Shown here in pieces: positions 9,158-17,482 of a stretch of DNA of 18,890 bases. Numbering within the stretch: the first letter of the stretch is position 1; each line of letters starts with the position of its first letter. A program made the position numbers and the translations under genes. The stretch lies in the NCBI GenBank assembly GCA_000316135.1, contig JH993832.1:21118-40007 (forward strand), written 5' to 3'. The notes under the pieces are model-generated. The model worked only from the letters and a program-made list of their open reading frames with translations, made no database searches and was not told where the DNA came from. The DNA comes from Trachipleistophora hominis (Eukaryota; Microsporidia; Pleistophoridae).

Positions 9158-10513
9158 ATGTCATGTAGTAGGACAAACGACTTCAGATACGTGCAGGCTT
9201 TGACCGGCCATACAGGATGTGTGAACGCGCTTGCAATAAGCAGGAACATTGGCAGATACTTGGCCACCGGCTCTGATGATAAACGCATTATTCTTCACGA
9301 TCTGTTCTCCGCCAATTTCAACCACCAGCCTGCCGTCCTCCACGGCCACGAAAATAACGTGTTCTCCATAAAATTTGGAAAGCAGGACAACCACGTGTAT
9401 TCGTGCGGGTTGGACGGGTTTTCGTTCGTATACGACCTCAACAAGTCAAACAGGCCGTTTTACCGCGGGGGAAACGCCTCGGAGCAGGCGTACAAAATTG
9501 ACGTGAAGAAGGACAACGACAACCTGTTCGCCGTGGCGAGCACGCAGTCGCTCGAGCTGTTCGATCTGCGAATACGCGCGCCGTACAACGAGCTGGCATG
9601 TCGCCAGCAGCTCTCGACCGTTAATTACCACCCGATCGAGCAGAAAATACTGATCGCGAGCATGAAGGGAAAGCTGGATCTGCTGGACGAGCGCAAGCTT
9701 GACAGGCCGTACTTGAAGTACAACACCGCGCTGCGCTACTATCCCTCGTTCTTCCAGCAGCGTGCATCCGATGCGGTCACGCTGTTTGAGGAATTTAGTT
9801 TTTCTGGAAATGAGACGATCAGATTAGAACTGCCAATTTCAAATGCTACGTTTAATTACAACGGCGAGCTCATCCTCGCATCCCCCCTGTTCTTCTTCCC
9901 CACGCTGTACAGAACGTCAGACGCCGACCCTCAGGTTGTTTTCTACGCGCGCGAGTTAAGACACGTGTGGACGATGAAGAATTTTAACTTTGGCGGGCCG
10001 TACGACAAAATGATCCTGGCGGGGAGCGACAAGAAATTAGGATTCTTCTGGCACCTGCCAGACACCTTCTGCACAGGATTTGAGCATGCAAAACAAAGAC
10101 AAGATAGAAAGCAGCACGCGTTCACCCGGCAGGGACGGTGTGTTAATCAGCCGGCCGCCAACGTAACCCTTGCAAGGGATGTTTTGCTGGCGCAGCCGTT
10201 CAACGAGGCCGTGTCAGACACCGTCGACTTCTTCTCCAATTCTTCGTACGCAGGCATTCAATTCAGGGATGCTAAGAGATCCTTTGAGGTGGCACAGACG
10301 TACGGCAAGCTGCTCAACGCCAAGGGCATGATCAACAGCGTAGTTATGCACAGTAAGATGCCGCTCATCTTTACGGCCGGCGTAGAGAACATCGTCCACG
10401 TCTATTCAAATTTAGAGCTGGGCCACATCACCAAGAGCTACAACCGAAATTCCGAGACTCTGAACATTTTTGAGCAGCTGCTGCAGCAGAACAACCTCAA
10501 CGACCTTTTCTGA
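9158..10513 (+). CDS. DCAF5/DCAF8-like WD40 repeat protein
   Basis: A 451-residue WD40 protein resembling DDB1-CUL4-associated factors 5 and 8, which present substrates to CUL4-DDB1 ubiquitin ligases. Repeat 1 shows GHTGCVNAL (17-25) and TGSDDKRIILHDL (37-49). Repeat 2 has GHENNVFSIKF (63-73). Later repeats carry FDLR (136-139) and LLDERK (175-180), at the places where DCAF5 has WDxR boxes. A late repeat reads NFNFGGPYDKMILAGSDKKLGFFWHLP (275-301, here cited as a landmark), close in pattern to the DCAF5 segment with SGSDDFNLYMWRIP. About 200 residues of human-type N- and C-terminal extensions are absent or shortened. The tryptophan of the WDxR DDB1-contact box is replaced, so DDB1 binding is uncertain. 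The gene is noticeably GC-rich at third positions, unlike the zinc-finger and RWD genes. The family call is good; the exact DCAF number is inference. Confidence 0.87.
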   Translation: MSCSRTNDFRYVQALTGHTGCVNALAISRNIGRYLATGSDDKRIILHDLFSANFNHQPAVLHGHENNVFSIKFGKQDNHVYSCGLDGFSFVYDLNKSNRPFYRGGNASEQAYKIDVKKDNDNLFAVASTQSLELFDLRIRAPYNELACRQQLSTVNYHPIEQKILIASMKGKLDLLDERKLDRPYLKYNTALRYYPSFFQQRASDAVTLFEEFSFSGNETIRLELPISNATFNYNGELILASPLFFFPTLYRTSDADPQVVFYARELRHVWTMKNFNFGGPYDKMILAGSDKKLGFFWHLPDTFCTGFEHAKQRQDRKQHAFTRQGRCVNQPAANVTLARDVLLAQPFNEAVSDTVDFFSNSSYAGIQFRDAKRSFEVAQTYGKLLNAKGMINSVVMHSKMPLIFTAGVENIVHVYSNLELGHITKSYNRNSETLNIFEQLLQQNNLNDLF

Positions 10514-10547
10514 TGGCATTCTGCGGTAAGACACGATTAAATGTAAA

Positions 10548-10771
10548 TTACAAACAAGCGTTTGAAATGGTTCCTTCTGTATTGGCAGGTATAATTTCTG
10601 CGGGTGTTCGTATCATTTCTTCCTCAGTACCAATATTTCCTTTTATTTTTACTACGTTGATTGCCTTGACACTGCCATCATCATCATTTTGTGCCTTTAA
10701 GAATGGCCTAACTAATTTTGTACCACGAACTCTTCTGATCAGCAAACGTTCGTTTTATTGGACCTACACAT
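10548..10771 (-). pseudogene. Possible small minus-strand gene, spliced or frameshifted; unknown product
   Basis: The minus strand is open for about 68 codons ending in TAA at 10548. The product is charged and protein-like (contains RRVRGTKLVRPFLKAQNDDD and KIKGNIGTEEE) but has no ATG in its frame until late. An ATG at 10771-10769, preceded by CGCTGAGA (eL30 has CCCTGAGA before its ATG), is out of frame with it. Removing 29 bases that begin GT and end CAG (about 10763-10735) would join ATG-TGT-AG to the open frame and give a 64-residue product. That GT is followed by CCAAT, a poor match to the usual microsporidian donor GTAAGT. So it may be a frameshifted relic or chance. The plus-strand frame over the same bases looks like a shadow. 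Confidence 0.25.
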
Positions 10772-11415
10772 TCTCAGCGTAGCTGTTTCGGTTCTAAAAT
10801 TTTACTCCTTCGTTGTTCTATCAAATAACACGCGTATAAAATACGGTTTTATCACTTTGAAGGTGTTTTACCTTAAAAACGTTTCTTGTACACTCTACGC
10901 ATACCTTCTCAGTTTATCTTGTCCACGTTTTTACGGCAGATTCGTTGTTTATCATCATCCCACAGAATAGAAAAACCGGGGTACACGATGTGACCTGTAA
11001 TAAGGTAAGTAATACAGAAGGACCTTCTTTATTAATCTAAATAAATTTATGATTGGAAAGAGTTTTTATACTCAGTTAAAGTGTTTACGCTCTTTTATAT
11101 GAACGCTGGTCTTATGAATAAGGATATACAGCGATAAGAAATGTTATTAAGTGATACGTGATAGAGCTGTTAGACAGTTTAAAAGGGACGAGAATTGATA
11201 GAATAGGATATAAACGTTTAATTAAAGCACTCTTCAGTTGTTATTGTTAACTCGTATGGTGTATTTATCATAGATTACGTATTATTTTGTTCTTAGCTGG
11301 TAATGATTGAAGAGTTTACGATTATTAACAAGAAATAACGGAGAGGATGGTTAAATGGTATGAACGCACCATTCTAAATTTCTTTACGACAATAATATCG
11401 GAGGAATACCCCGTG

Positions 11416-11508
11416 CTCTGAAGATACAAGTACAATAAAAACGCCCTTAGAGCTAAAAGATCGGTCCGTACTTCTCTGAAGATACAGGTAAAATAAAAAC
11501 GCCCTTAG
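11416..11508. repeat. 35-base direct repeat, two copies
   Basis: CTCTGAAGATACARGTAMAA followed by TAAAAACGCCCTTAG occurs at 11416-11450 and 11474-11508, with two mismatches and a period of 58 bases. It lies about 400 bases upstream of eL30. A weaker relative with AAAACGTTCTTA follows near 11550. Function is unknown; a local duplication is the simplest explanation. Confidence 0.8.
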
Positions 11509-11889
11509 CAAATGTAGTAATGGTAAATAAACATTTTTTAGTAAAAATAAATGAAAACGTTCTTAACTAAAAACATCCTTCTAGAAGGAGACGTGTTCAT
11601 TGTACCTCCTCTGATACTTAAAATTAATCACATTGGATCATCGTACAGAATGTTTCACAAGATTTGCATCTCATACAGCAATAAAAACGGCATCAACGCT
11701 TGTAGAACGTTGTAACATATTAAGATTGTTTAATTCGTAAGTTATCACGTTTTGGAAAAAGTTGCGGTTCAGGAGGATGTTCTACAAAAATTTACACTCG
11801 GCCTGCAAATAACAATTCATCAATTCTTCTTAATGTCCCTGCCACGTGCCCACCAAATATTCATCGCTCAGACTGCGCCAATAAATTTC

Positions 11890-11904
11890 AAATTTTTTGT
11901 ACCC
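11890..11904 (+). promoter_or_regulatory. AAATTT and CCC motifs upstream of eL30
   Basis: AAATTT (11890-11895, with another at 11883-11888) and CCC (11902-11904) lie within 30 bases of the ATG at 11910. This pairing matches the arrangement described for microsporidian ribosomal protein genes: a C-rich start-proximal motif plus an AAATTT-like signal. Confidence 0.6.
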
Positions 11905-11909
11905 TGAGA

Positions 11910-12236
11910 ATGGCAAAGAAGAACACGCGAGAAGTCGCATTTGAGGACAAACTGCCCCTTGCAATACAAACAGGCGACGTTTTATTCGGCTTTAAAGAGT
12001 GCATCAAGTCGCTCATGAACCAGAGATGCAAAATGGTCGTTGTTTCTGCTAATCTACCGCCGCTCAAGCGCAGGATGCTTGAATACTACGCTTATCTGAA
12101 CAACAACGTTCCACTTTACTTCTTCAACGGCACTAACAACGATCTTGCACGGTCGTGCGATAAGTTCTACAGGATTGGTGTTCTTTCTATTATTGATGAT
12201 GGTGAGGCTGATTTAATACCGGCAGAGGCTGCTTAA
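11910..12236 (+). CDS. RPL30: 60S ribosomal protein eL30 (L30e)
   Basis: A 108-residue L30e-family protein of the large cytosolic ribosomal subunit, where eL30 binds 25S/28S rRNA near the subunit interface. The order of family landmarks is complete: an N-terminal lysine patch (AKKNTR), the helix with GDVLFGFKECIKSLM matching the GKYVLGYKQTLKMI region, the strand KMVVVSANLPPLKRRMLEYYAYL matching [22 protein letters not shown] (landmarks only), then FFNGTNNDLARSCDKFYRIGVLSIID matching [25 protein letters not shown], and a GEADLI end. Length is normal for the family. Microsporidian ribosomal protein genes sometimes carry a short intron at the start; none is needed here. A CCC motif sits 5 bases before the ATG. 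It converges on the CDT2-like gene, 314 bases downstream. Confidence 0.95.
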   Translation: MAKKNTREVAFEDKLPLAIQTGDVLFGFKECIKSLMNQRCKMVVVSANLPPLKRRMLEYYAYLNNNVPLYFFNGTNNDLARSCDKFYRIGVLSIIDDGEADLIPAEAA

Positions 12237-12550
12237 AGAGGAAGAGTAAAGCTTTTTTATCATTTTGTTAGTCGTGCTGTTCGTAATTAGAGCGGAACAT
12301 TTCTTGGAAGCAGCGCTTTCTTGTACGTTTTACGTAATTTTATTTAATTTTCTCCTGCCGTTCTGTCAGGGGTATTTGTGAAAGTACGACTTGTCCATCC
12401 TTACAGGCCGTTGATTATGGCCGGTCCTAGCGGATCAGAAGGACGTTTGGTTGAGTAACGTTAACGATCAAACGGGCACTCTAAAAAGATAGAATTGCTG
12501 CTCATTGTGAAGAGCACGCATTTACAGCGTTCATACAGCCCATCGATCGT
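12237..12550. other. Convergent intergenic region between eL30 and the CDT2-like gene
   Basis: Both genes end into this 314-base gap. It contains T-rich stretches shortly after the eL30 stop, and a diverged copy of the dispersed repeat (12404-12470). No hairpin terminator or separate gene was seen. Confidence 0.6.
12404..12470 (+). repeat. Dispersed short repeat, partial copy F
   Basis: AGGCCGTTGATTATGG, CCGGTCCTAGCGGATCAG and AAGGACGTTTGGTTGAGT follow the same order as the AGGCCGGTGGCCATG, AGCCTAGCGGACCAG and AGGAGTAGGTTTGATTAGGT blocks of copy D. The AT-rich 3' tail is not clearly preserved. Its place in a 314-base convergent gap shows that the family also enters tight intergenic spaces. 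Confidence 0.55.
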
Positions 12551-13519
12551 TCATATAATTTGTACCTGTGTCTCCTTAAATACCATTTCATAGATTGTTA
12601 CTCTTCCGTACTCGTCGTACGTTAAGAAATTGTTTCTTCTTATACAGTTGAGCCCGTTAATCGGGTCAATATCGTGTGTACACGCAAGATGCGTGTATTT
12701 CGCATCAAACACGACCACTTTATTGGCAAAACCTGCAAGCACAAGATCTAAATGTGCGCTGTAATCAATTTTTCCGTGTGATACTCCGTACGTACTTCCG
12801 GGCTGTACGTAATTCATGAATGTGCCCGTTTCTGTCAGCCTTAGAACGCCTGAATTGGAGAGTAACAGGTAAATATGACGGTCTTTATGGTAAATACTAT
12901 TGGTTATTGCATTCGCAATGCTGTTCTGTTCTGAAATGTACATCCCCCGCTTGGTGTATCGTAGGTCCCACGTGTTCAGGATAGTACCTGGCGTGGCGGT
13001 CCCATAGATCGTGTACTCCTCTTCCCTGTTCAACTCGAGCGCACTTACCATTTTATGGCCCCGGGGATAAAAGTTCAGCTCTAACACCGGGTCCTTGCTC
13101 CTCACATCCCAGCAAAAAACCTTTCCATCACTACCACCCGTATAAACACGGCCGGCAGCGTGTTTTACACACCGCACAGATTTTGTGTGTCCTCTACGTT
13201 GTGTAAATTCTCCTTTAAATACATCAAACAGGTACACGTTTGAGTCTCCGCTTGCTATGCCTATCAACGAGTTGGTCAACCAGCAAACATCAAATATGGC
13301 AGATGAGCTCACACCAATCTCAGTATTAAGAAATTTACGTTCATCTATGTCTGTATCCATCAGAAATAGATGGCCTGAGTCATCACCAAGTGCTGATATA
13401 ACACATTCTGAAAATGTATCGCAACATAAAAACGAATAGTTGGTTAGTCTCTTAGTAAAGACCGTCAAAGGTTTGTAAATTGATGCTCTGCTGATAGCAG
13501 GCCTTGTGCCTTGTTTCAT
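12551..13519 (-). CDS. CDT2/DTL-like WD40 repeat protein (DCAF2-type)
   Basis: A 322-residue WD40 protein whose best pattern match is CDT2/DTL, the CUL4-DDB1 substrate receptor that targets CDT1 and other PCNA-bound proteins during S phase. AIFDVCW (74-80), IASGDSNVYLFDV (88-100) and GHTKSVRCVKH (110-120) are followed by TGGSDGKVFCWDVR (127-140) and later TILNTWDLRY (179-188). Two intact WDxR boxes, WDVR (137-140) and WDLR (184-187), sit where CDT2 has its two DDB1-contact boxes. The long C-terminal region of animal CDT2, with its PCNA-interacting box, is absent. The frame is open further upstream to a TTG at 13558, but the first ATG is at 13519, preceded by CCCCAACT, so 13519 is the likely start. 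Convergent with eL30. The WD40 call is secure, the CDT2 assignment moderately so. Confidence 0.88.
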   Translation of the reverse strand: MKQGTRPAISRASIYKPLTVFTKRLTNYSFLCCDTFSECVISALGDDSGHLFLMDTDIDERKFLNTEIGVSSSAIFDVCWLTNSLIGIASGDSNVYLFDVFKGEFTQRRGHTKSVRCVKHAAGRVYTGGSDGKVFCWDVRSKDPVLELNFYPRGHKMVSALELNREEEYTIYGTATPGTILNTWDLRYTKRGMYISEQNSIANAITNSIYHKDRHIYLLLSNSGVLRLTETGTFMNYVQPGSTYGVSHGKIDYSAHLDLVLAGFANKVVVFDAKYTHLACTHDIDPINGLNCIRRNNFLTYDEYGRVTIYEMVFKETQVQII

Positions 13520-13523
13520 AGTT

Positions 13524-13527
13524 GGGG
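13524..13527 (-). promoter_or_regulatory. CCC-type start-proximal motif of the CDT2-like gene
   Basis: On the minus strand CCCC lies 4 bases before the ATG at 13519, in the same position class as in the eL30, RWD and DCAF5-like genes. It decides the start against the upstream TTG of the open frame. Confidence 0.6.
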
Positions 13528-13592
13528 AACAAATTATTTGAGAACCTCTTAAAAACAAGGCGCCGTATTAAAATTTTTGAATGAGCACCGTT

Positions 13593-13695
13593 TCGTGTTT
13601 TAACAATAAAGTTCCATGAACTAAAGGCCGGTGGCCATGGTCGGTCTCTCGTGTTTTAACAATAAAGTTCCATGAACTAAAGGCCGGTGGCCATG
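13593..13695 (+). repeat. Exact 47-base tandem duplication at the head of repeat copy D
   Basis: The 47 bases from TCGTGTTTTAAC to GGTGGCCATG occur identically at 13593-13639 and 13649-13695, with 9 bases (GTCGGTCTC) between them. Perfect identity points to a recent event. The unit contains the 5' hairpin part of the dispersed repeat plus upstream flank, so it is either a local duplication or a truncated second insertion. Confidence 0.9.
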
Positions 13696-13760
13696 ATTAG
13701 CCTAGCGGACCAGAGGAGTAGGTTTGATTAGGTAGTGTGTACGAAGAAGATAATTAAACT
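13668..13760 (+). repeat. Dispersed short repeat, copy D
   Basis: Block order: CCATGAACTAAAGGCCGGTG, GCCATGATTAGCCTAGCGG, ACCAGAGGAGTAGGTTTGA, TTAGGTAGTGTGTACGAAG, AAGATAATTAAA. CCATG and CATGG near the 5' end can pair, as can GGCC-GGT-GGCC. The 9-mer AACAATAAA occurs just before the element (13658-13666) and again at 13795-13803, a weak candidate target-site duplication in AT-rich sequence. Confidence 0.75.
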
Positions 13761-13850
13761 ATTTTTTAGTAAAAAACAACAAAATTGTTCGTTCAACAAT
13801 AAATATGCGTTACTAAAGCATTTATTGGTGAACTATTCGCTAAATGTCGT

Positions 13851-13868
13851 TTGATAACGAGTTATCAA
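13851..13868. repeat. Short perfect palindrome
   Basis: TTGATAAC and GTTATCAA (8-bp arms) are separated by GA, about 90 bases after repeat copy D. It could be a binding site or chance. No adjacent gene start gives it a role. Confidence 0.4.
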
Positions 13869-16398
13869 CATTAAGGCCGGTTTTTATAAAAATGTGATTA
13901 AAATGTTCACATTCAAGACAATCTCTTAATTTAAACGCAGTAAATGCTTTAAAATATTTAATAGCACATACAACAATAGTTGAATTACCTTTGTTTCTCT
14001 CTTAAACAAACCATTACCTCGTACTGTGCAAGCAATGTTATTATCTTTAAAATTAAAACGAATATTTCCATGCATTAGATGTAAATAACAATTTATCTTG
14101 CATCAGATATATTTACTAGCATTTTTACTTCTTTTCGGTTAACGCTACTCCATAATCTAACATTTCTTATAATTCAAATAAAATATTTTTATAGTTCGTG
14201 AAGGACAGCGTACGTTCAGAATAATTCTAGGCGCATTAGTCCTTAACACCATTGCTATAACAAATTATAACCTTTTATTTTACATCGAAGCGTAAAATAT
14301 TAATTTTGTATCTTTAGGAACAAATAATTAAATTATGAACTGCTCACTTATCAGTTTTTAACTTTTTCATCTCACAGACATTAAAGATTATACTGTCCAA
14401 GGTTTTTGTTTCTTAATTTTCTATGGTTCATTTATTTGGAGCCTTGCACAGAGCCTGGTTGAATATACACTTATATTCTGTAGAGTATCTGAATAGAGCA
14501 CAGAACGTGTATTACAATAAATAATATTAATTTGCTGAAATATTTATAGAGATACGCTTACTTTTGATCCGTTTAAAAAATGTTTATGTCAGGCAATAAC
14601 CTGAGAAGTATTTTAATCATGATGATACGTGGCTTAGAACGATTGTTTAAATATTTATATTAATTAAATGATTATTTACGTAATACGCTATATATAAAGT
14701 AAATAATAATTCTTTATATTTCAAACCTGAGAGACTTCTGTGTAGGATTTAAAGTTTTGGGTTTCCAACAAGATTTATTAATAAAGTATTACGATGATTC
14801 TATAATATTATGCACAGTCTTTCATCGTTATATAGGCTGTTATTCTATCATTGATCTCTACCAGCCTTGTTTCGAACAAATAAGTTTATTTGATAGGCCA
14901 CATCTTCTTTCCTATTCTGTAGGCTTACTGTTCCAACATAAAGCATTCTTATAGCATTGTGCAGACCAGTAATTGCCCGTAAAAGAGGTTAAAGGTTGTA
15001 AAAATAAGTTTAAACAACAAATAATACGAAACTAACGAATATAAAACCACGTCATAATCATTTAAAGGCTTAGTAAAATAATTTATCATCATACAACTAC
15101 ACAGAAGAGCTCTTAGTACTGATCGAATCTAGTATGATTATTAACTACACGATACCACAGAATATTTCTGCTGTAGAATAATCTTTAACTCAGTTTATGT
15201 ATCGGTAAAGCTTTATCTTTATGAGACATGTACATATCAAAAAATAGTATAATTAAATAAACAGTGTTGTCTAATAAGTTGTGATATGTAATTTTTATTC
15301 CAAATATAGTAACTCAAAAATATCTTACCTGTCGAACATAGTGTAAATTTAAGAGGTTAAAGCGGTTAACATGAATACGAATTGTAATCTAAATATCAAC
15401 ATGTAGAAAAGTTCGATTTGATATTCCTCTACAAACCAGATTTATAAATTAAAATCTTTAGTTTACTTATTATAAATACCAATTCTACCGAAACCACAAA
15501 CGTTCCACAAATAAAATATCTTTTATGGCACAAAATTTATTAAACTGTAATTTTTATATCCATTTTAATGATTAAAAGGTATTTTGATGTTAATGTAGTG
15601 CAGAATTTACGGTCACATGTATAAAAAACAATATTGTATTTTTGGATAGATTAGTACAAGAATTGACCTCAGTATTAATGATCAACAAAACATCCATTTA
15701 TAGCGAGAATGCTATTTTATACTCGTATCAACTATACTACTTATTATAAAGTACCAAAAATTCACATATACTAGATGTACAGCTTTCCTTGCGACCTGAA
15801 ACGAACAATTAAATAAACGCGTTACATTTCAGTACCAACAATAAAAATGAATCTCAAAACCAACGATGTTCTTGTTACCTTGAGAGTTTAGAATTTATTC
15901 GTTTTGTTTTATGTTTCAAGGTTTGATTCGGAACTACCACACATTGTTAGATATATTTTAAAATATTACATAGTTCATGGATGCTAGACCATACAATGTA
16001 TATTTAATCTCTTTATATCATTGTTATACTATTATTTGGTGCTCATTACATCAAGCTTATACGTGTATCACGTTTCAATGTTTGGTATTTGTCCTATACG
16101 CGCTAATTCTTTGAACCAATTATAACAACATCATAAATATGTTACAGACTACGCCAACTGAATCTTAATACACGATTATTTTGGATTATTACGTTAGAGA
16201 TGACCAATGAGTGAGCAACTTGCTGTTGTCGTACATTCTTAAGTTTAAAAAGAACCAATCACAGCTACCGCACATAAAAACACCACAATCACGATTTAGA
16301 TAGACCTATTATCAGTACCATTAGATCTTTAACGTCACAGTATTGTTAGTAATCATATTTCAAAGTTTAAAAAACAATAAAATTCAAGAAGAGCTACG

Positions 16399-16623
16399 AT
16401 GTTTAAAATATTGGTCATAGCTATTTTGGGAATTATCACTTGCCTTGTACAGAATACGGCAAGCAACCCTGATAACCTTACGAAAAGCAACTTATACGGG
16501 TTTATGGATAGTGTCGCACATAAAGTATATTTTGGTCATAGTTTGGAGCGATGTTCGGTCACACCAGGAGAATTCAGCAGTTACAGCCCATATTCACATC
16601 ATGATAAGAACGATCGGTACTAG
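16399..16623 (+). CDS. Small predicted secreted protein, unknown
   Basis: A 74-residue protein starting at ATG 16399 with a classical signal peptide: a basic residue at position 3 (MFK), a hydrophobic core (ILVIAILGIITCLV, residues 4-17) and a likely cleavage after NTAS (about residue 22). The mature part is about 52 residues, polar, with one cysteine and a serine/tyrosine/histidine-rich tail (SSYSPYSHHDKNDRY). No family is recognisable. Small lineage-specific secreted proteins are common in microsporidia, which fits. No CCC motif precedes the ATG, and the body is short, so it could also be the surviving 5' end of a longer gene. The overlapping frame 16445-16636 is treated as a shadow. Confidence 0.5.
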   Translation: MFKILVIAILGIITCLVQNTASNPDNLTKSNLYGFMDSVAHKVYFGHSLERCSVTPGEFSSYSPYSHHDKNDRY

Positions 16624-17482
16624 AAGATGTATGTAATCTAATAAAATTGCTTATAAGTCTTTAATTTTTATTGAATGTGCTTGCAATTTCCCAATTTTCA
16701 TGGAGCTGAATATGTGTATTGAAAATATTCTCTTGCTGTCAATAGTTTATCGGTGATAAGATAGACCGATGTTAAATGATTGACTTTATAAACGAAGTGT
16801 TATCCACTTTTTAAGGATAAAAGGTGATATATACGAGTTGAACGAACCTATTATACACACAATAGATCATGAAAGGTTTTTATTACACATTTGATTGGAA
16901 TAAAGAATTAAAAATGGTGTTTGCGCGTATAATCTCTATCATTATTTTTCAAATATATTAAATAAAGTGTTTCCCTCGTAAAAATAAGACAACTACTCGT
17001 TCTTTAACGAAAAGTGTAATATTCTGTTTAGTTCTGTTAATAAAAGATATTCATCTGTCATTTTATTAGCAATACATGAAGAAAAGCTTTCTCTTGTGCT
17101 AGTTTTCTAACTTTTGTCAAAAAAACAAGCTCAAATAGCGAACTAATAAAGGAAAAGAATAACATTTAATGAAGATAATTGCTGTAAGTGCTATCCACAA
17201 TAAATATTTACAAATAAATAACTCACCACCAGAAAGAGTATATTAAATAGGTGTTGGATGAATATTCAATTATTAATTAAATATGTTTCTTCAAAAAAAA
17301 TAAATAACTCTCAACCTTTCTGGTCAACACGATGATAAATTCAAAACATACAGATAAAGATTTTAATGGTAATTCCAATGAACAGGTAATTACTTAAAAT
17401 AAGAATCGTACTGTTAAAATTAAGTTTAAAACATTTTTGTATAATGGGAAACGAGGTGTAACTCATGTATTATGTCAATGAA

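Larger units (their letters stand above)
10514..11909. other. Intergenic region between the DCAF5-like gene and eL30
   Basis: AT-rich, with no confident gene. Near the left end is a minus-strand open stretch (10548-10757) with protein-like composition, described separately. The right part carries a duplicated 35-base block (11416-11508). The last 30 bases form the eL30 upstream signals. No RNA gene was recognised. Confidence 0.6.
13520..16398. other. AT-rich intergenic region with a repeat copy
   Basis: The first 250 bases hold the CCC motif of the CDT2-like gene (GGGG on the plus strand, 13524-13527), a 47-base exact duplication and repeat copy D. An 8-bp-arm palindrome lies at 13851-13868. 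Beyond 13900 the sequence is uniformly AT-rich with frequent stops. One 65-codon open stretch (14757-14954) starts at TTG and has no supportable family. No RNA gene seen. Confidence 0.65.

Noticed and set aside
8953..9159. Minus-strand frame starting ATGGGG, antisense to the DCAF5-like leader, with a GC-rich 69-codon translation.
   Set aside because: It runs into the tandem repeat, has no recognisable domain, and its ATG is simply the reverse of the CCCCAT start context.
10513..10782. Plus-strand frame of 89 codons starting at an ATG that overlaps the stop of the DCAF5-like gene.
   Set aside because: Its hydrophobic, serine-rich translation is what the antisense of the charged minus-strand frame would give. 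There is no start signal and no family match.
13520..13558. Extension of the CDT2-like protein by 13 residues to a TTG at 13558.
   Set aside because: TTG starts are not expected in nuclear eukaryotic genes, and the CCCC motif sits inside this extension directly before the ATG at 13519.
13621..13700. Head of repeat copy D (GGCCGGTGGCCATGGTC) resembling the start of an HDV-type ribozyme.
   Set aside because: The downstream P1 partner and the catalytic J4/2 region could not be found in D or in the other copies.
14757..14954. A 65-codon open stretch with KYYDDSIIL, recalling the YxDD motif of reverse transcriptases.
   Set aside because: It starts at TTG after a stop, and no other reverse transcriptase motif lies before or after it. 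YxDD alone is too short to support a call.
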